A stretch of DNA of 64,000 nucleotides, taken from assembly GCF_000518705.1 (NCBI RefSeq), contig NZ_JAEC01000013.1, forward strand, positions 107,558-171,557. The letters are read 5' to 3'. Position 1 is the first letter of the stretch. Each line of letters starts with the position of its first letter. The translations under genes and the position numbers were made by a program. Shown one piece after another: positions 37,784-45,901 of this stretch. The notes below the pieces were generated by a model. It made no database searches, was not told where the DNA came from, and worked only from the letters and a program-made list of their open reading frames with translations. The stretch is from Shewanella colwelliana ATCC 39565. GTDB lineage: Bacteria; Pseudomonadota; Gammaproteobacteria; Enterobacterales; Shewanellaceae.

Positions 37784-38926
37784 ATGTTTGAAATACTAAC
37801 GCAAAATAGCCAAGTGCCGCGTATTGCCGTTTTTGGGGTGGGAGGCTGTGGTTGTAATACCATAAACCAACTTAGTCAGGTTTCTTTTGGTGATAACCTG
37901 CACTTTGTTGCGGTCAATACCGATGCCCAGTCACTGGCTGCATCTCAATGTAGTACTCGCCTACAAATCGGCTTAGAAACCACAAAAGGATTAGGTGCTG
38001 GTGCTAAACCTCAGCAAGGCCATGATGCAGCACAGGAATCAGAGGCAGAGCTTAGAGAGCTTATTGAGCTTGCCGATATTATCTTTATTACTGGCGGGAT
38101 GGGAGGAGGGACTGGAACGGGAGCGATCCCTTTTATGGCTTCTGTAGCAAAGGATCTCAATAAGCCTTTAGTCGCCGTCGTCAGTAGCCCTTTTAGCTTT
38201 GAAGGGTGTCAAAGAAACCAATTGGCGAAAACGGGCATCGAGCAATTAATGCAGTATGCCGATGCCGTGATTGTGCTACCTAACGATCAATTATCCAAAG
38301 CGTTGGATAAAAAAGTTAGCCTAGTTAACGCCTTCTTTGAAAGTAACCGCATTTTGCAAGATGTGTTGCTAGGGTTAACGACGACAATCAGTCAGTCGGG
38401 ACTGATTAATATTGATTTAAATGATTTTATTGCCGTAGTGAGTCATCAAGGCCGAGCGGCAATGGGCGTTGCTAAGCAAGAGGCCGGTGAAGATCTGTTG
38501 CTCACAATCAATAAGGCCCTGAAAAATCCTTTATTGGAAGATGTTGATCTTACCCAAGCCAAGGGGGCTATTGTTAGTGTTATTGCTACAGAGAGTATTG
38601 AACTCAGTCAATATAATAAAATTGGGGAAACCTTACACCAGCAGCTAGATCCCAGTGCATTAGTGATCATAGGGTTGACGATTGTTCCACAGTTGGACTG
38701 TGAACTTGAGTTGATGGTGATAGCAACGGGCATTCAAGCGCCAACAGAGGGATTATTAACCCAGGATGAGGTTGTCATATCAGGGTCTAAAAAAGATCGT
38801 TTTAGTTCAGCAGAGCTGATAAATGTACATGATTTTTTGGAAAAACAGGCCAGCAGTAAGCGTGATAAGCCGTTTTCTACTGAACTTGATATTCCGACTT
38901 ATACTCGTCAAAGAAGGCCTAATTAA
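37784..38926 (+). CDS. Divergent second FtsZ-like GTPase
   Basis: 380 residues behind AAGGAGG. It has the tubulin signature GGGTGTG at 107-113. The synergy-loop NxDxxD is intact (Asn209, Asp211, Asp214), so GTP hydrolysis on polymerisation is expected. The C-terminal tail LDIPTYTRQRR (368-378) resembles the FtsZ peptide that binds FtsA and ZipA. It differs from housekeeping FtsZ at the first glycine-rich loop, which reads GVGGCGCN with Cys22 and Cys24 where FtsZ has Gly. The linker before the tail is short (about 45 residues). Housekeeping ftsZ sits in the dcw cluster of Shewanella, which is not here, so this is a paralog. Role unknown. Confidence 0.88.
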   Translation: MFEILTQNSQVPRIAVFGVGGCGCNTINQLSQVSFGDNLHFVAVNTDAQSLAASQCSTRLQIGLETTKGLGAGAKPQQGHDAAQESEAELRELIELADIIFITGGMGGGTGTGAIPFMASVAKDLNKPLVAVVSSPFSFEGCQRNQLAKTGIEQLMQYADAVIVLPNDQLSKALDKKVSLVNAFFESNRILQDVLLGLTTTISQSGLINIDLNDFIAVVSHQGRAAMGVAKQEAGEDLLLTINKALKNPLLEDVDLTQAKGAIVSVIATESIELSQYNKIGETLHQQLDPSALVIIGLTIVPQLDCELELMVIATGIQAPTEGLLTQDEVVISGSKKDRFSSAELINVHDFLEKQASSKRDKPFSTELDIPTYTRQRRPN

Positions 38927-38995
38927 CCTGAACTCGGGTTAATAAACGTATCTCAAACAGGCCAAACTATCGAGCGTCTCAGCCAAATTTTAGAT

Positions 38996-39146
38996 AAAAA
39001 AAAGCGACCTTAATAAGGTCGCTATAAGTTCCAATCTGGAATCTGGCGATAGTGGCGCTAGACACTATCTAAAGGGAATGATGATGAACGATGAAAAATA
39101 TAACCAGCCGAAGGAGTGAATATTCAACTGCTGCAAATTCTGTTCA
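38996..39146 (-). ncRNA. Sigma-E-type structured small RNA, copy D
   Basis: About 150 nt, read on the minus strand between two plus-strand genes. The promoter is at 39152-39178. The unpaired C/U-rich stretch (39074-39098) contains CGUUCAUCAU, complementary for 10 nt to the porin start AUGAUGAACG. Next comes a perfect hairpin GATAGTG-TCTAGCGC-CACTATC (39048-39069), whose loop motif CTAGCGC is shared by the other three copies. A small TTCCA/TGGAA hairpin follows. The transcript ends at the terminator AGCGACCTTA/TAAGGTCGCT (39003-39023) with eight T. No coding potential is apparent. Confidence 0.78.
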
Positions 39147-39151
39147 TATAG

Positions 39152-39178
39152 TCAGAGTGCACTTTTTCCAATTAGTTC
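39152..39178 (-). promoter_or_regulatory. Sigma-E-type promoter of sRNA copy D
   Basis: Minus strand: GAACTA (39178-39173), 16 nt, TCTGA (39156-39152). The sigma-E consensus is GGAACTT, about 16 nt, TCTGA/TCAAA. A/T-rich tracts lie just upstream. Confidence 0.75.
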
Positions 39179-39319
39179 AGATAATTTTTAATTTTTTCTA
39201 TTTTTTTTAGATGTTAGCTGAAATGACTTACTGAAATGGCTAATAACTTGGGCTTTAACACAATCTAAAGTAGGCTTGCTGGGGTAAACATTGGCAAAAT
39301 TTTAGGGAAGAAATATATC

Positions 39320-40195
39320 ATGCGAGCTAACGTATTAGCCGGGTTGTTTATCGTGCTTACACTGATGGCAAGTCTTACCTGTTGGGGCGAGGAGAGAGCC
39401 TTGACATCTTCCTCAGTAGTTATCCCCCGTACACAGGTGTTTGAGCTCAGCCATCCCTTAAATCAGCGGGTTTATCCGCTTTGGGTTAAGTTGCCCAGAT
39501 CTTATCAGCGCAATACCAGTAAGCTGTATCCGGTTATCTATGTTACTGACGCTCCTTATGCTTTTCAAATTGTCTCAGGTGTAACCCGTTTCCCGATGAA
39601 TAACAATAAGATGCAAGAGGCTATTATTGTTGGTTTGTCTTATGCCAAGGCTGATAAAGGCCCTCAGAGCCGGGTACGGGACTACACCCCTGTGAAGGAT
39701 GATGGCTGGAAGCTAGAAACGGGTGGTGCCGACGCCTACGCGGATTATATTGAGCAGGTGGTGTTTCCGTTTATGGCAAAGCACTATCGGGTTCAGCAAG
39801 ATAATCGCACGTTTGTGGGCAACTCCCTTGGCGGCCTGCTGGGGGCCTATTTGCTATTAAGTCGCCCAGCGCTGTTTGATAGCTATCTGTTAGGGAGTCC
39901 ATCAGTTTGGTATCACAAGGAGGCACTTCTTTCTATGCCTGCACAGCATTATCAAGCACGGCGCCGTGTGTTTATTGCTGTGGGGGAATTTGAGACGCCA
40001 GATAAGTCGGGGATGCAGCATGATATGGTGGCAGGTGCCGTTAAGTTAACGCGGCACCTTGAAGTTGCAGTAGGCAAAAAATTGACCATCAATACCGTAA
40101 AGATAAACGGTGCTTACCATGAAACCGCGTTTGCCACTACTGCAAGTCAAGGACTTTACTGGTTGTACCGCACGCAACCAGTCACTAGTGAGTAA
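39320..40195 (+). CDS. Exported esterase, Esterase D/Fes/IroE-like alpha/beta hydrolase
   Basis: 291 residues. Signal peptide ends near TCWGEE. The nucleophile elbow GNSLGGLLGAYLL lies at about residue 170, after the YPVIYVTDAPYAF strand. The C-terminal GAYHETAFA provides the likely His and GEFETPD the likely acid. The family includes siderophore esterases and S-formylglutathione hydrolase-like enzymes; no siderophore genes are nearby, so the substrate is open. Confidence 0.85.
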   Translation: MRANVLAGLFIVLTLMASLTCWGEERALTSSSVVIPRTQVFELSHPLNQRVYPLWVKLPRSYQRNTSKLYPVIYVTDAPYAFQIVSGVTRFPMNNNKMQEAIIVGLSYAKADKGPQSRVRDYTPVKDDGWKLETGGADAYADYIEQVVFPFMAKHYRVQQDNRTFVGNSLGGLLGAYLLLSRPALFDSYLLGSPSVWYHKEALLSMPAQHYQARRRVFIAVGEFETPDKSGMQHDMVAGAVKLTRHLEVAVGKKLTINTVKINGAYHETAFATTASQGLYWLYRTQPVTSE

Positions 40196-40222
40196 CGCGT
40201 ATATTGATGGCGATAAGTGCAC

Positions 40223-41101
40223 TTAAGATGTTGCGGTTAGGCCTTGCAGCCAGGTTTGAAACTCTTCATCCATGCTGGTGCCCCATTGCTTAATGAGTGC
40301 TTGATAACGTGGGTAGTCGCCCTTGCGGGTGAAGCCAAGCATAGTGTCTAGCTTATCTTTATGGTTTTCCATCATAAAGCGCACCGCTAAGTACCCCCAG
40401 CGATAGACGCGGTCTGTACCACCATTTTGCTCATAGCTGGTATTAAACAGATCGCTAAGTTGATAGTTTTGCTTGGCAATAATCGCAATCGCGGCAGGGT
40501 TATCATTGCCTTGAGAGATATATTCACCAAGGCCTTCACTCCACCACACTAAGTGCGGCAGTAGCGGTGCAGGTTTTGGACAGTACTCGGGTGCGCTATG
40601 AGAGTCATGCAGTGAGGCGCAAAAATCGCCATATAGATTAAAGTGGCCATCTAAATAGTGCACATACTCATGGGCGAGATTCCAGATCTGGCCCTTTTTC
40701 TCGTAGGCGACAAACTCTGCTTGATTGCCCTTAACATGAGGGAGTCCCTCTAAGAACATGCCGCCATTGTCGCTAGGGACATCAAAATGGGCGGTCACGT
40801 AGCGGGTGTAATCTTCACGGCTATGGTATACGTTAGCCCGCATACGGTGATTATTGTCGTTGGCCACAGGTTTACCTTCAGTGCCAAAGAGTTGGTGAAA
40901 TTTGGCTTCCTGTTTTTGCAGTAAAGCACAGGCTTGGATGACTTGCTCTTGCGTCAAGGCTTGCGAGCGAATGGTAATGGTTTCACTGCAATCATGCTGC
41001 TGGCTTAAGATTTCGTTCAATGGCGCAACGTCGGTATTGGCACTGCAAAGGCTGGGGAATAAAAACAGAGGAACGATGGGGAATAGGCTTAATCTGCTCA
41101 C
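40223..41101 (-). CDS. Exported M9-type (collagenase-like) metallopeptidase, minimal form
   Basis: 292 residues from a GTG at 41101 with AGGA 7 nt upstream, which gives a compact signal peptide ending LCSANTD; an ATG at 41152 is the alternative. The zinc site is HEYVH in NLAHEYVHYLDGHF, with the downstream Glu in WWSEGLGEYIS, the same spacing as in the catalytic domain of Vibrio/Clostridium collagenases. The protein lacks the large activator domain and the PKD/PPC collagen-binding repeats of true collagenases. It is therefore probably a general peptidase. Confidence 0.8.
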   Translation of the reverse strand: MSRLSLFPIVPLFLFPSLCSANTDVAPLNEILSQQHDCSETITIRSQALTQEQVIQACALLQKQEAKFHQLFGTEGKPVANDNNHRMRANVYHSREDYTRYVTAHFDVPSDNGGMFLEGLPHVKGNQAEFVAYEKKGQIWNLAHEYVHYLDGHFNLYGDFCASLHDSHSAPEYCPKPAPLLPHLVWWSEGLGEYISQGNDNPAAIAIIAKQNYQLSDLFNTSYEQNGGTDRVYRWGYLAVRFMMENHKDKLDTMLGFTRKGDYPRYQALIKQWGTSMDEEFQTWLQGLTATS

Positions 41102-41243
41102 GTTGCTTTTCCTATTGGTTATGTTTGTATAAAATATGCAGAAGTGTTTCATCTTCACCTGATAATGTCAATTTCAATGGCATTGTTGGGGAAGATGATT
41201 ACAATATCCTCAATCCTCTACCCACCATAAGAAGGAATCATCA

Positions 41244-43028
41244 GTGTCCAAGCAATGGGATAATAATCAAGATCATCATTCGTTTGCTAATGTCGATAAC
41301 GTTAGAGTTACTCATTTAGATCTTGCGCTGTCGGTACAGTTTGAGCAAAAGCAGTTGTTAGGTAAGGTGGATTTGCAGCTCAATTATCTCGACCCCCAGT
41401 GTCGTGAGCTGTACTTAGATTGCCGCTCACTTACCATTGAGTCTATTGTTGATGATGTCGGGCAGGCGTTAGCATTCAGCGTCGACCAGCAGGACCCGAT
41501 TCTTGGCGAACGACTGAATATCAGCCTGCTGTCGGCTACCAAGCAGGTATCCATTAGCTACCGTACTTCTGCCGACGCTCAAGGCTTGCAGTGGTTAACG
41601 CCGCAGCAAACCAGTGGTAAGCAGTTACCTTTTCTTTTTAGCCAATCACAGCCGATCAATGCCCGTAGTTGGATCCCGCTACAAGACAGCCCTAAGGCAC
41701 GTATAACCTTTAGCGCCAGCGTTGAAGTGCCTAAAGGCATGCGCGCAGTGATGAGCGCAATGAATGATGCGAGCACGCCGCTTGACGGTAAATTTATCTT
41801 TGAAATGGAGAAGCCGATCCCGACGCATCTGCTGGCAATCGCAGTTGGCGATTTACAATTTGGTGCAATAGGCCCAAGAACCGGGGTTTATGCTGAGCCA
41901 GAAGTCTTGAGTGCTGCGGTTAAGGAGTTTGAAGATACTGAGCGGATGGTCGAGATTGCAGAGTCGCTGCTTGGTCCCTATCCATGGGGGCGTTATGACA
42001 TGATAGTGCTGCCACCTAGCTTTCCTTTTGGCGGCATGGAAAACCCAAGACTTGCCTTTATGACACCGACATTGATTGCCGGTGATAAAAGCTTAGTGTC
42101 AACCGTTGCCCATGAACTGGCGCACTCTTGGACCGGTAATTTAGTCAGTAACGCAACTTGGCGTGATTTGTGGCTCAATGAAGGCTTTACCACCTATTTC
42201 ACCAATCGAATTGTTGAAGCGGTATTTGGTAAAGAGCAAGCACAGCTTGAGGTGGTGTTGGAGTATGGGCGCTTAAAAGAGGAGTTGGCATCAATGCCAT
42301 TGGCGGCGCAGACGTTACCCGCCAATGTGCAAGCGGGCGACCCTAACGATGCATTTAACCGCTTTACCTATGATAAAGCCTCGATGTTTGTCCACGACTT
42401 AGAAAAACGTTTGGGTCGAAAGTCGTTTGATAAGTTCCTTTATCAATATGTCAGCCACTTTGCCTTTGAAGCGATCACCACCGAAACCTTTGTTGACTAT
42501 GCCAAGCAGACTTTGTTAGTTGAACATGGCGATAAGATCTCCGAGCAAGTGTTGCAAGAGTGGGTATATGGCAGAGGCATGCCTTATTGGTTTACGCCGC
42601 CTAGCTCAGACAGCCTGGATAAAGTGGATGCGTTGCTTACTGATTGGCAAGCTGGGGGCAAAATCGATAAACAAAACACCCAAGATTGGCGTGTGCATCA
42701 CTGGCAGTATTTTTTAGGGTGTTTGCCTGAAAGCATCAGTCAACAGACATTGATGCAGTTAGACGAAGTGTTTGATTTTACTCACTCAACCAACGCCGAA
42801 ATAGCCTGTGATTGGTATCGTGTGGCGATCCGTAATCACTACGACCCTGTACTGCCGGCGCTTGAGCAATATTTGGTTAAAATAGGTCGTGGTAAGTTTG
42901 TGCGCCCACTATTTACCGAGTTACAGCTTGCTGGCTATCACACTGAGCTAGCCGCTATTTATGCTAAGGCTCGTGGTGGGTATCATCCCTCGTTAGCCGT
43001 GCAATTAGATAAACAGTTCGCTGGCTAA
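41244..43028 (+). CDS. M1-family zinc aminopeptidase, leukotriene-A4-hydrolase-like
   Basis: 594 residues from a GTG at 41244 with AAGGA upstream; no signal peptide, so cytoplasmic. The exopeptidase motif is GGMENP, the zinc site HELAHSW plus the Glu in WLNEGFTTYF, all intact. The domain order matches LTA4H-type M1 enzymes: N-terminal beta saddle, catalytic domain, then the C-terminal helical domain with the LVKIGRGKFVRPLF arm. Bacterial members trim N-terminal residues from peptides; hydrolysis of leukotriene is not implied. Confidence 0.93.
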   Translation: MSKQWDNNQDHHSFANVDNVRVTHLDLALSVQFEQKQLLGKVDLQLNYLDPQCRELYLDCRSLTIESIVDDVGQALAFSVDQQDPILGERLNISLLSATKQVSISYRTSADAQGLQWLTPQQTSGKQLPFLFSQSQPINARSWIPLQDSPKARITFSASVEVPKGMRAVMSAMNDASTPLDGKFIFEMEKPIPTHLLAIAVGDLQFGAIGPRTGVYAEPEVLSAAVKEFEDTERMVEIAESLLGPYPWGRYDMIVLPPSFPFGGMENPRLAFMTPTLIAGDKSLVSTVAHELAHSWTGNLVSNATWRDLWLNEGFTTYFTNRIVEAVFGKEQAQLEVVLEYGRLKEELASMPLAAQTLPANVQAGDPNDAFNRFTYDKASMFVHDLEKRLGRKSFDKFLYQYVSHFAFEAITTETFVDYAKQTLLVEHGDKISEQVLQEWVYGRGMPYWFTPPSSDSLDKVDALLTDWQAGGKIDKQNTQDWRVHHWQYFLGCLPESISQQTLMQLDEVFDFTHSTNAEIACDWYRVAIRNHYDPVLPALEQYLVKIGRGKFVRPLFTELQLAGYHTELAAIYAKARGGYHPSLAVQLDKQFAG

Positions 43029-43041
43029 GCAAAAACTAAGT

Positions 43042-43185
43042 AAAAAAAAGGCAACCCTAAAAGGGTTGCCATAACAATTTGTTAGGTTGGTGATTAATCT
43101 TGTGCGCTAGCGTGGGATTAACCACCGTGGGACTCATACAGTCGCCAATAAATGATGAACAAACGATGATGAAAAAGTTGTTACC
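43042..43185 (-). ncRNA. Sigma-E-type structured small RNA, copy C
   Basis: About 144 nt on the minus strand. The single-stranded stretch (43149-43176) contains GUUCAUCAUUUA, perfectly complementary for 12 nt to the porin start region UAAAUGAUGAAC. Hairpin I (43129-43146) pairs GACT with AGTC and GG with CC. Hairpin II (43089-43123) pairs GGTTAATC with GATTAATCACC around the conserved loop CTAGCGC. The terminator GGCAACCC/GGGTTGCC (43050-43070) is followed by eight T. It is convergent with the M1 peptidase gene. Confidence 0.8.
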
Positions 43186-43190
43186 CTATC

Positions 43191-43217
43191 TATGAGTGCG
43201 CCATTGTCATTTAGTTC
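43191..43217 (-). promoter_or_regulatory. Sigma-E-type promoter of sRNA copy C
   Basis: Minus strand: GGAACTA (43218-43212), 16 nt, TCATA (43195-43191). Confidence 0.7.
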
Positions 43218-43300
43218 CTGCCGCGTCATATTTTTTTTACCTATTACCGATATTTGAGGTATTGACCGAGCTCAATGTGCTGGTGGGCGTTTTTTTAGGC

Positions 43301-43447
43301 AAAAAAATGGCAACCCAAAGGGTTACCATCAATCCAACTGCGACAGAGTCATTAATCCATATGCGCTAGCTTTAGGGTTAATGCTCCAGGGATCCAGATG
43401 ATCCCAAAGGGAGATGATGAACAAACAATGATGAAAAATTCGTTACC
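43301..43447 (-). ncRNA. Sigma-E-type structured small RNA, copy B
   Basis: About 147 nt on the minus strand. Single-stranded stretch 43408-43438 contains GUUCAUCAU followed by CUCCC, which could cover both the start codon and the Shine-Dalgarno of a target. Hairpin I (43389-43405) pairs GGGATC with GATCCC. Hairpin II (43350-43383) pairs CATTAA-CC with GG-TTAATG around CTAGCGC. The terminator (43307-43329) pairs ATGGCAACCC with the GGGTTACCAT arm opposite it, with seven T after. Confidence 0.8.
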
Positions 43448-43452
43448 TAATG

Positions 43453-43479
43453 TATGAGTCTCGGTTTGGGGATTAGTTC
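43453..43479 (-). promoter_or_regulatory. Sigma-E-type promoter of sRNA copy B
   Basis: Minus strand: GGAACTA (43480-43474), 16 nt, TCATA (43457-43453). An A/T-rich tract lies upstream. Confidence 0.7.
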
Positions 43480-43577
43480 CAAATAAATTCAAATAAATTG
43501 GTTATTCCATTGAAGAAGGGGGGAGTACCGCTACTAATTGAATGGCTATCTTGTTGTTTATCTGTGCTATTGCAGGC

Positions 43578-43745
43578 AAAAAAAATGGCAACCAAAAGGC
43601 TGCCATAAAATAATTATTAATGCATAAACCGACTGCGCTAGCGATAGTTTATGTCCTGGGACCCAATCGGTCGCCAAAGGGAGATGATGATGAACAATGA
43701 AAGAGTTGTGTAATGCTAGACTACCCAGCTCAATAATTCGTTACA
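43578..43745 (-). ncRNA. Sigma-E-type structured small RNA, copy A
   Basis: About 168 nt on the minus strand, the first of the tandem three. Single-stranded stretch 43677-43702 contains GUUCAUCAUCAUCUCCC. Hairpin I (43658-43675) pairs GACC with GGTC and GG with CC, with a bulged C. Hairpin II (43623-43653) pairs CATAAAC with GTTTATG around CTAGCGC. The terminator (43585-43606) pairs ATGGCA with TGCCAT, followed by eight T. The stretch 43778-43960 upstream shows nothing further I can name. Confidence 0.8.
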
Positions 43746-43750
43746 GTTAA

Positions 43751-43777
43751 TCAGAGTGGTGCGTGAGCAAATAGTTC
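43751..43777 (-). promoter_or_regulatory. Sigma-E-type promoter of sRNA copy A
   Basis: Minus strand: GAACTA (43777-43772), 16 nt, TCTGA (43755-43751), the best -10 match of the tandem copies. An A/T-rich tract lies upstream. Confidence 0.75.
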
Positions 43778-43962
43778 AAAATAATCTTCAAAATACTTCA
43801 AATAAATTTTTCAAGCTTATCAGGGGAAGGCGTGATTTTCGTCAGCGAAAGTCTGTACCGCTTGTCTGCGCTGGGTAATTCCCTTGCATCATCGCATGAT
43901 AGCCGCTCATTTAATCGAGTCTATCTTGCTGAGTTAGGTTAGCAAAGCCAAACTCCAGGCCA

Positions 43963-43998
43963 TAAAAAAGGCGCTAGCATTATCTGCATAGCGCCTTA
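43963..43998 (-). terminator. Terminator of ettA
   Basis: Minus strand: AAGGCGCTA, 12-nt loop, TAGCGCC then TTTTTTA. Confidence 0.85.
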
Positions 43999-44023
43999 TA
44001 GAGCAGAGAATAAATGCCTAAGG

Positions 44024-45692
44024 TTACTTATTCATGCGCTTGTATTTGAGACGGTGAGGTTCAATAGCATCGGCCCCAAGTGTCTCTTTTAGCCAAGTGG
44101 CGTATTCGGTGTAGTTACCTTCATAGAAGTTAACCTTACCTTCATCACGGTAATCCAAAATATGGGTCGCGATTCTATCGAGGAACCAACGGTCATGTGA
44201 GATAACCATGGCACAGCCTGGGAACTCAAGTAGCGCCTCTTCCAGTGCTCGCAAGGTTTCAACGTCTAGATCGTTGGTGGGTTCATCGAGAAGCAATACG
44301 TTACCGCCCGCTTGCAACAGCTTGGCAAGGTGGACACGGTTACGCTCACCACCTGACAGGGTGCCGATGATCTTCTGCTGATCTCCGCCGCGGAAGTTAA
44401 AGCGGCCCACATATGCCCGGCTTGGGATCTCGGTATTGTTGATGCGCATAATATCTTGCCCATCGGAGATCTCTTGCCATACGGTGTTTTTGTCATTCAT
44501 TGAGTCACGGAACTGCTCTACCGAGGCAATTTGTACCGATTCACCTACTTCGATGCTGCCGCTATCTGGCTGCTCAGCGCCTGAAATCATCTTAAACAGT
44601 GTCGATTTACCCGCGCCGTTAGCACCGATAATGCCGACAATTGCACCTTTAGGTACAGAGAAGCTTAAGTTGTCGATCAGTACACGATCGCCATAGGACT
44701 TGGTTAGACCGTTAACGTCGATAACCTTGTCACCTAAGCGCGGTCCTGGTGGAATGAACAGTTCATTGGTTTCATTACGCTTTTGGTAGTCGTTGGTATT
44801 AAGCTCTTCAAAGCGCGCCATACGTGCCTTGCCTTTTGATTGGCGACCTTTAGCGCCTTGGCGTACCCACTCTAGCTCTTTGGCGATGGTTTTTTTGGCG
44901 AGCGCTTTCAGTGGCAGATTCCTGTTGTAAACGCGCATCTTTCTGTTCAAGCCATGAAGAGTAGTTACCTTCCCACGGGATCCCCTCACCACGGTCAAGT
45001 TCTAAGATCCAACCCGCAGCATTGTCGAGGAAGTATCTATCGTGGGTAATGGCTACCACGGTACCAGTGTAATCTTGCAAGAAGCGCTCAAGCCAAGCGA
45101 CAGATTCCGCATCCAAGTGGTTGGTCGGTTCATCGAGTAGCAGCATGTCTGGCTTTTCAAGCAATAGACGACAGATAGCAACACGGCGACGCTCACCACC
45201 AGATAACACTTCAATTTTCTCATCCCAATCTGGCAGGCGCAGTGCGTTAGCTGCACGCTCTAAGATGTTGTCCAGATTATGGGCATCTTGAGACTGAATG
45301 ATAGCTTCAAGCTCACCTTGTTCTTTGGCGAGCGCATCGAAATCGGCGTCGGGTTCGGCATATAGGGCATACACTTCATCTAATCGTGTCAGTGCATTTT
45401 TGGCCTCAGAGACAGCCTCTTCAATGGCTTCGCGCACGGTTTGTTGCTCATCAAGTTTGGGTTCCTGCGGTAGGTAGCCAATCTTAAGATCTTGCATAGG
45501 GCGCGCTTCACCCTCAATTTCAGTATCAATACCAGCCATGATGCGCAGCAGGGTAGATTTACCAGAGCCGTTAAGACCTAAAACACCAATCTTTGCACCA
45601 GGGAAAAAACTTAAGGAGATATCTTTAAGGATCTGCTTTTTAGGTGGGACGATTTTGCCCACTCGAAGCATGCTATATACAAACTGAGCCAT
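44024..45692 (-). pseudogene. ettA: Energy-dependent translational throttle EttA (ABC-F), frameshifted
   Basis: Two overlapping frames together make one EttA. The first half runs from ATG 45692 (MAQFVYSMLRVGKIVPP) with Walker A GLNGSGKST, LSGGERRR and LLLDEPTNHLD. The second half continues KELEWVRQGAKGRQSKGKAR, Walker A GANGAGKST, LSGGERNR, LLLDEPTNDLD, ending YKRMNK. The frames meet at a run of seven A on the coding strand (44890-44896). With six A the gene would be 1668 bp and encode 555 residues, the normal EttA length. So there is one extra base: a real mutation, a sequencing error or, less likely, slippage. EttA binds the ribosomal E site and gates initiation by ADP/ATP ratio. Confidence 0.9.
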
Positions 45693-45901
45693 GATAAATT
45701 TACTCACTGACGAAACAATGGGGGCAATTCTACTGCAATCGAGTTTGAACTTAAATCGGATTTTGGCGGGGTAACTTATTGTTTGGCTGACGAAGCGGTG
45801 TTTAGTTTGGCGTACGGCAATAATTATTGTTAACATTCGACCAACATTTTGGTGTGGGCAGAAACTCCGCTAAACAAAATATTTGGGATAAAGGATTCAT
45901 C

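Noticed and set aside
43408..43430. Plus-strand mini-ORFs (MMNKQ, MMNKR, MMMNNERVV, MMMNDEKYNQPKE) after an AAAGGGAG sequence in the four sRNA loci
   Set aside because: They look like SD plus start codons, but the peptides are very short and not alike beyond MMN. Promoters and terminators are on the other strand, and the covarying hairpins fit an RNA product. The resemblance is better explained as complementarity to target start sites.
38996..43745. The four related units as MITE or REP-type repeats
   Set aside because: No terminal inverted repeats or target duplications. Stems differ in sequence while pairing is kept, and each has a correctly spaced promoter and terminator, which is not expected of a passive repeat.
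44886..44900. Programmed -1 frameshifting in ettA at A-AAA-AAC
   Set aside because: The second half of the gene lies in the +1 frame, so a -1 shift would not reach it, and EttA is a single-frame gene elsewhere.
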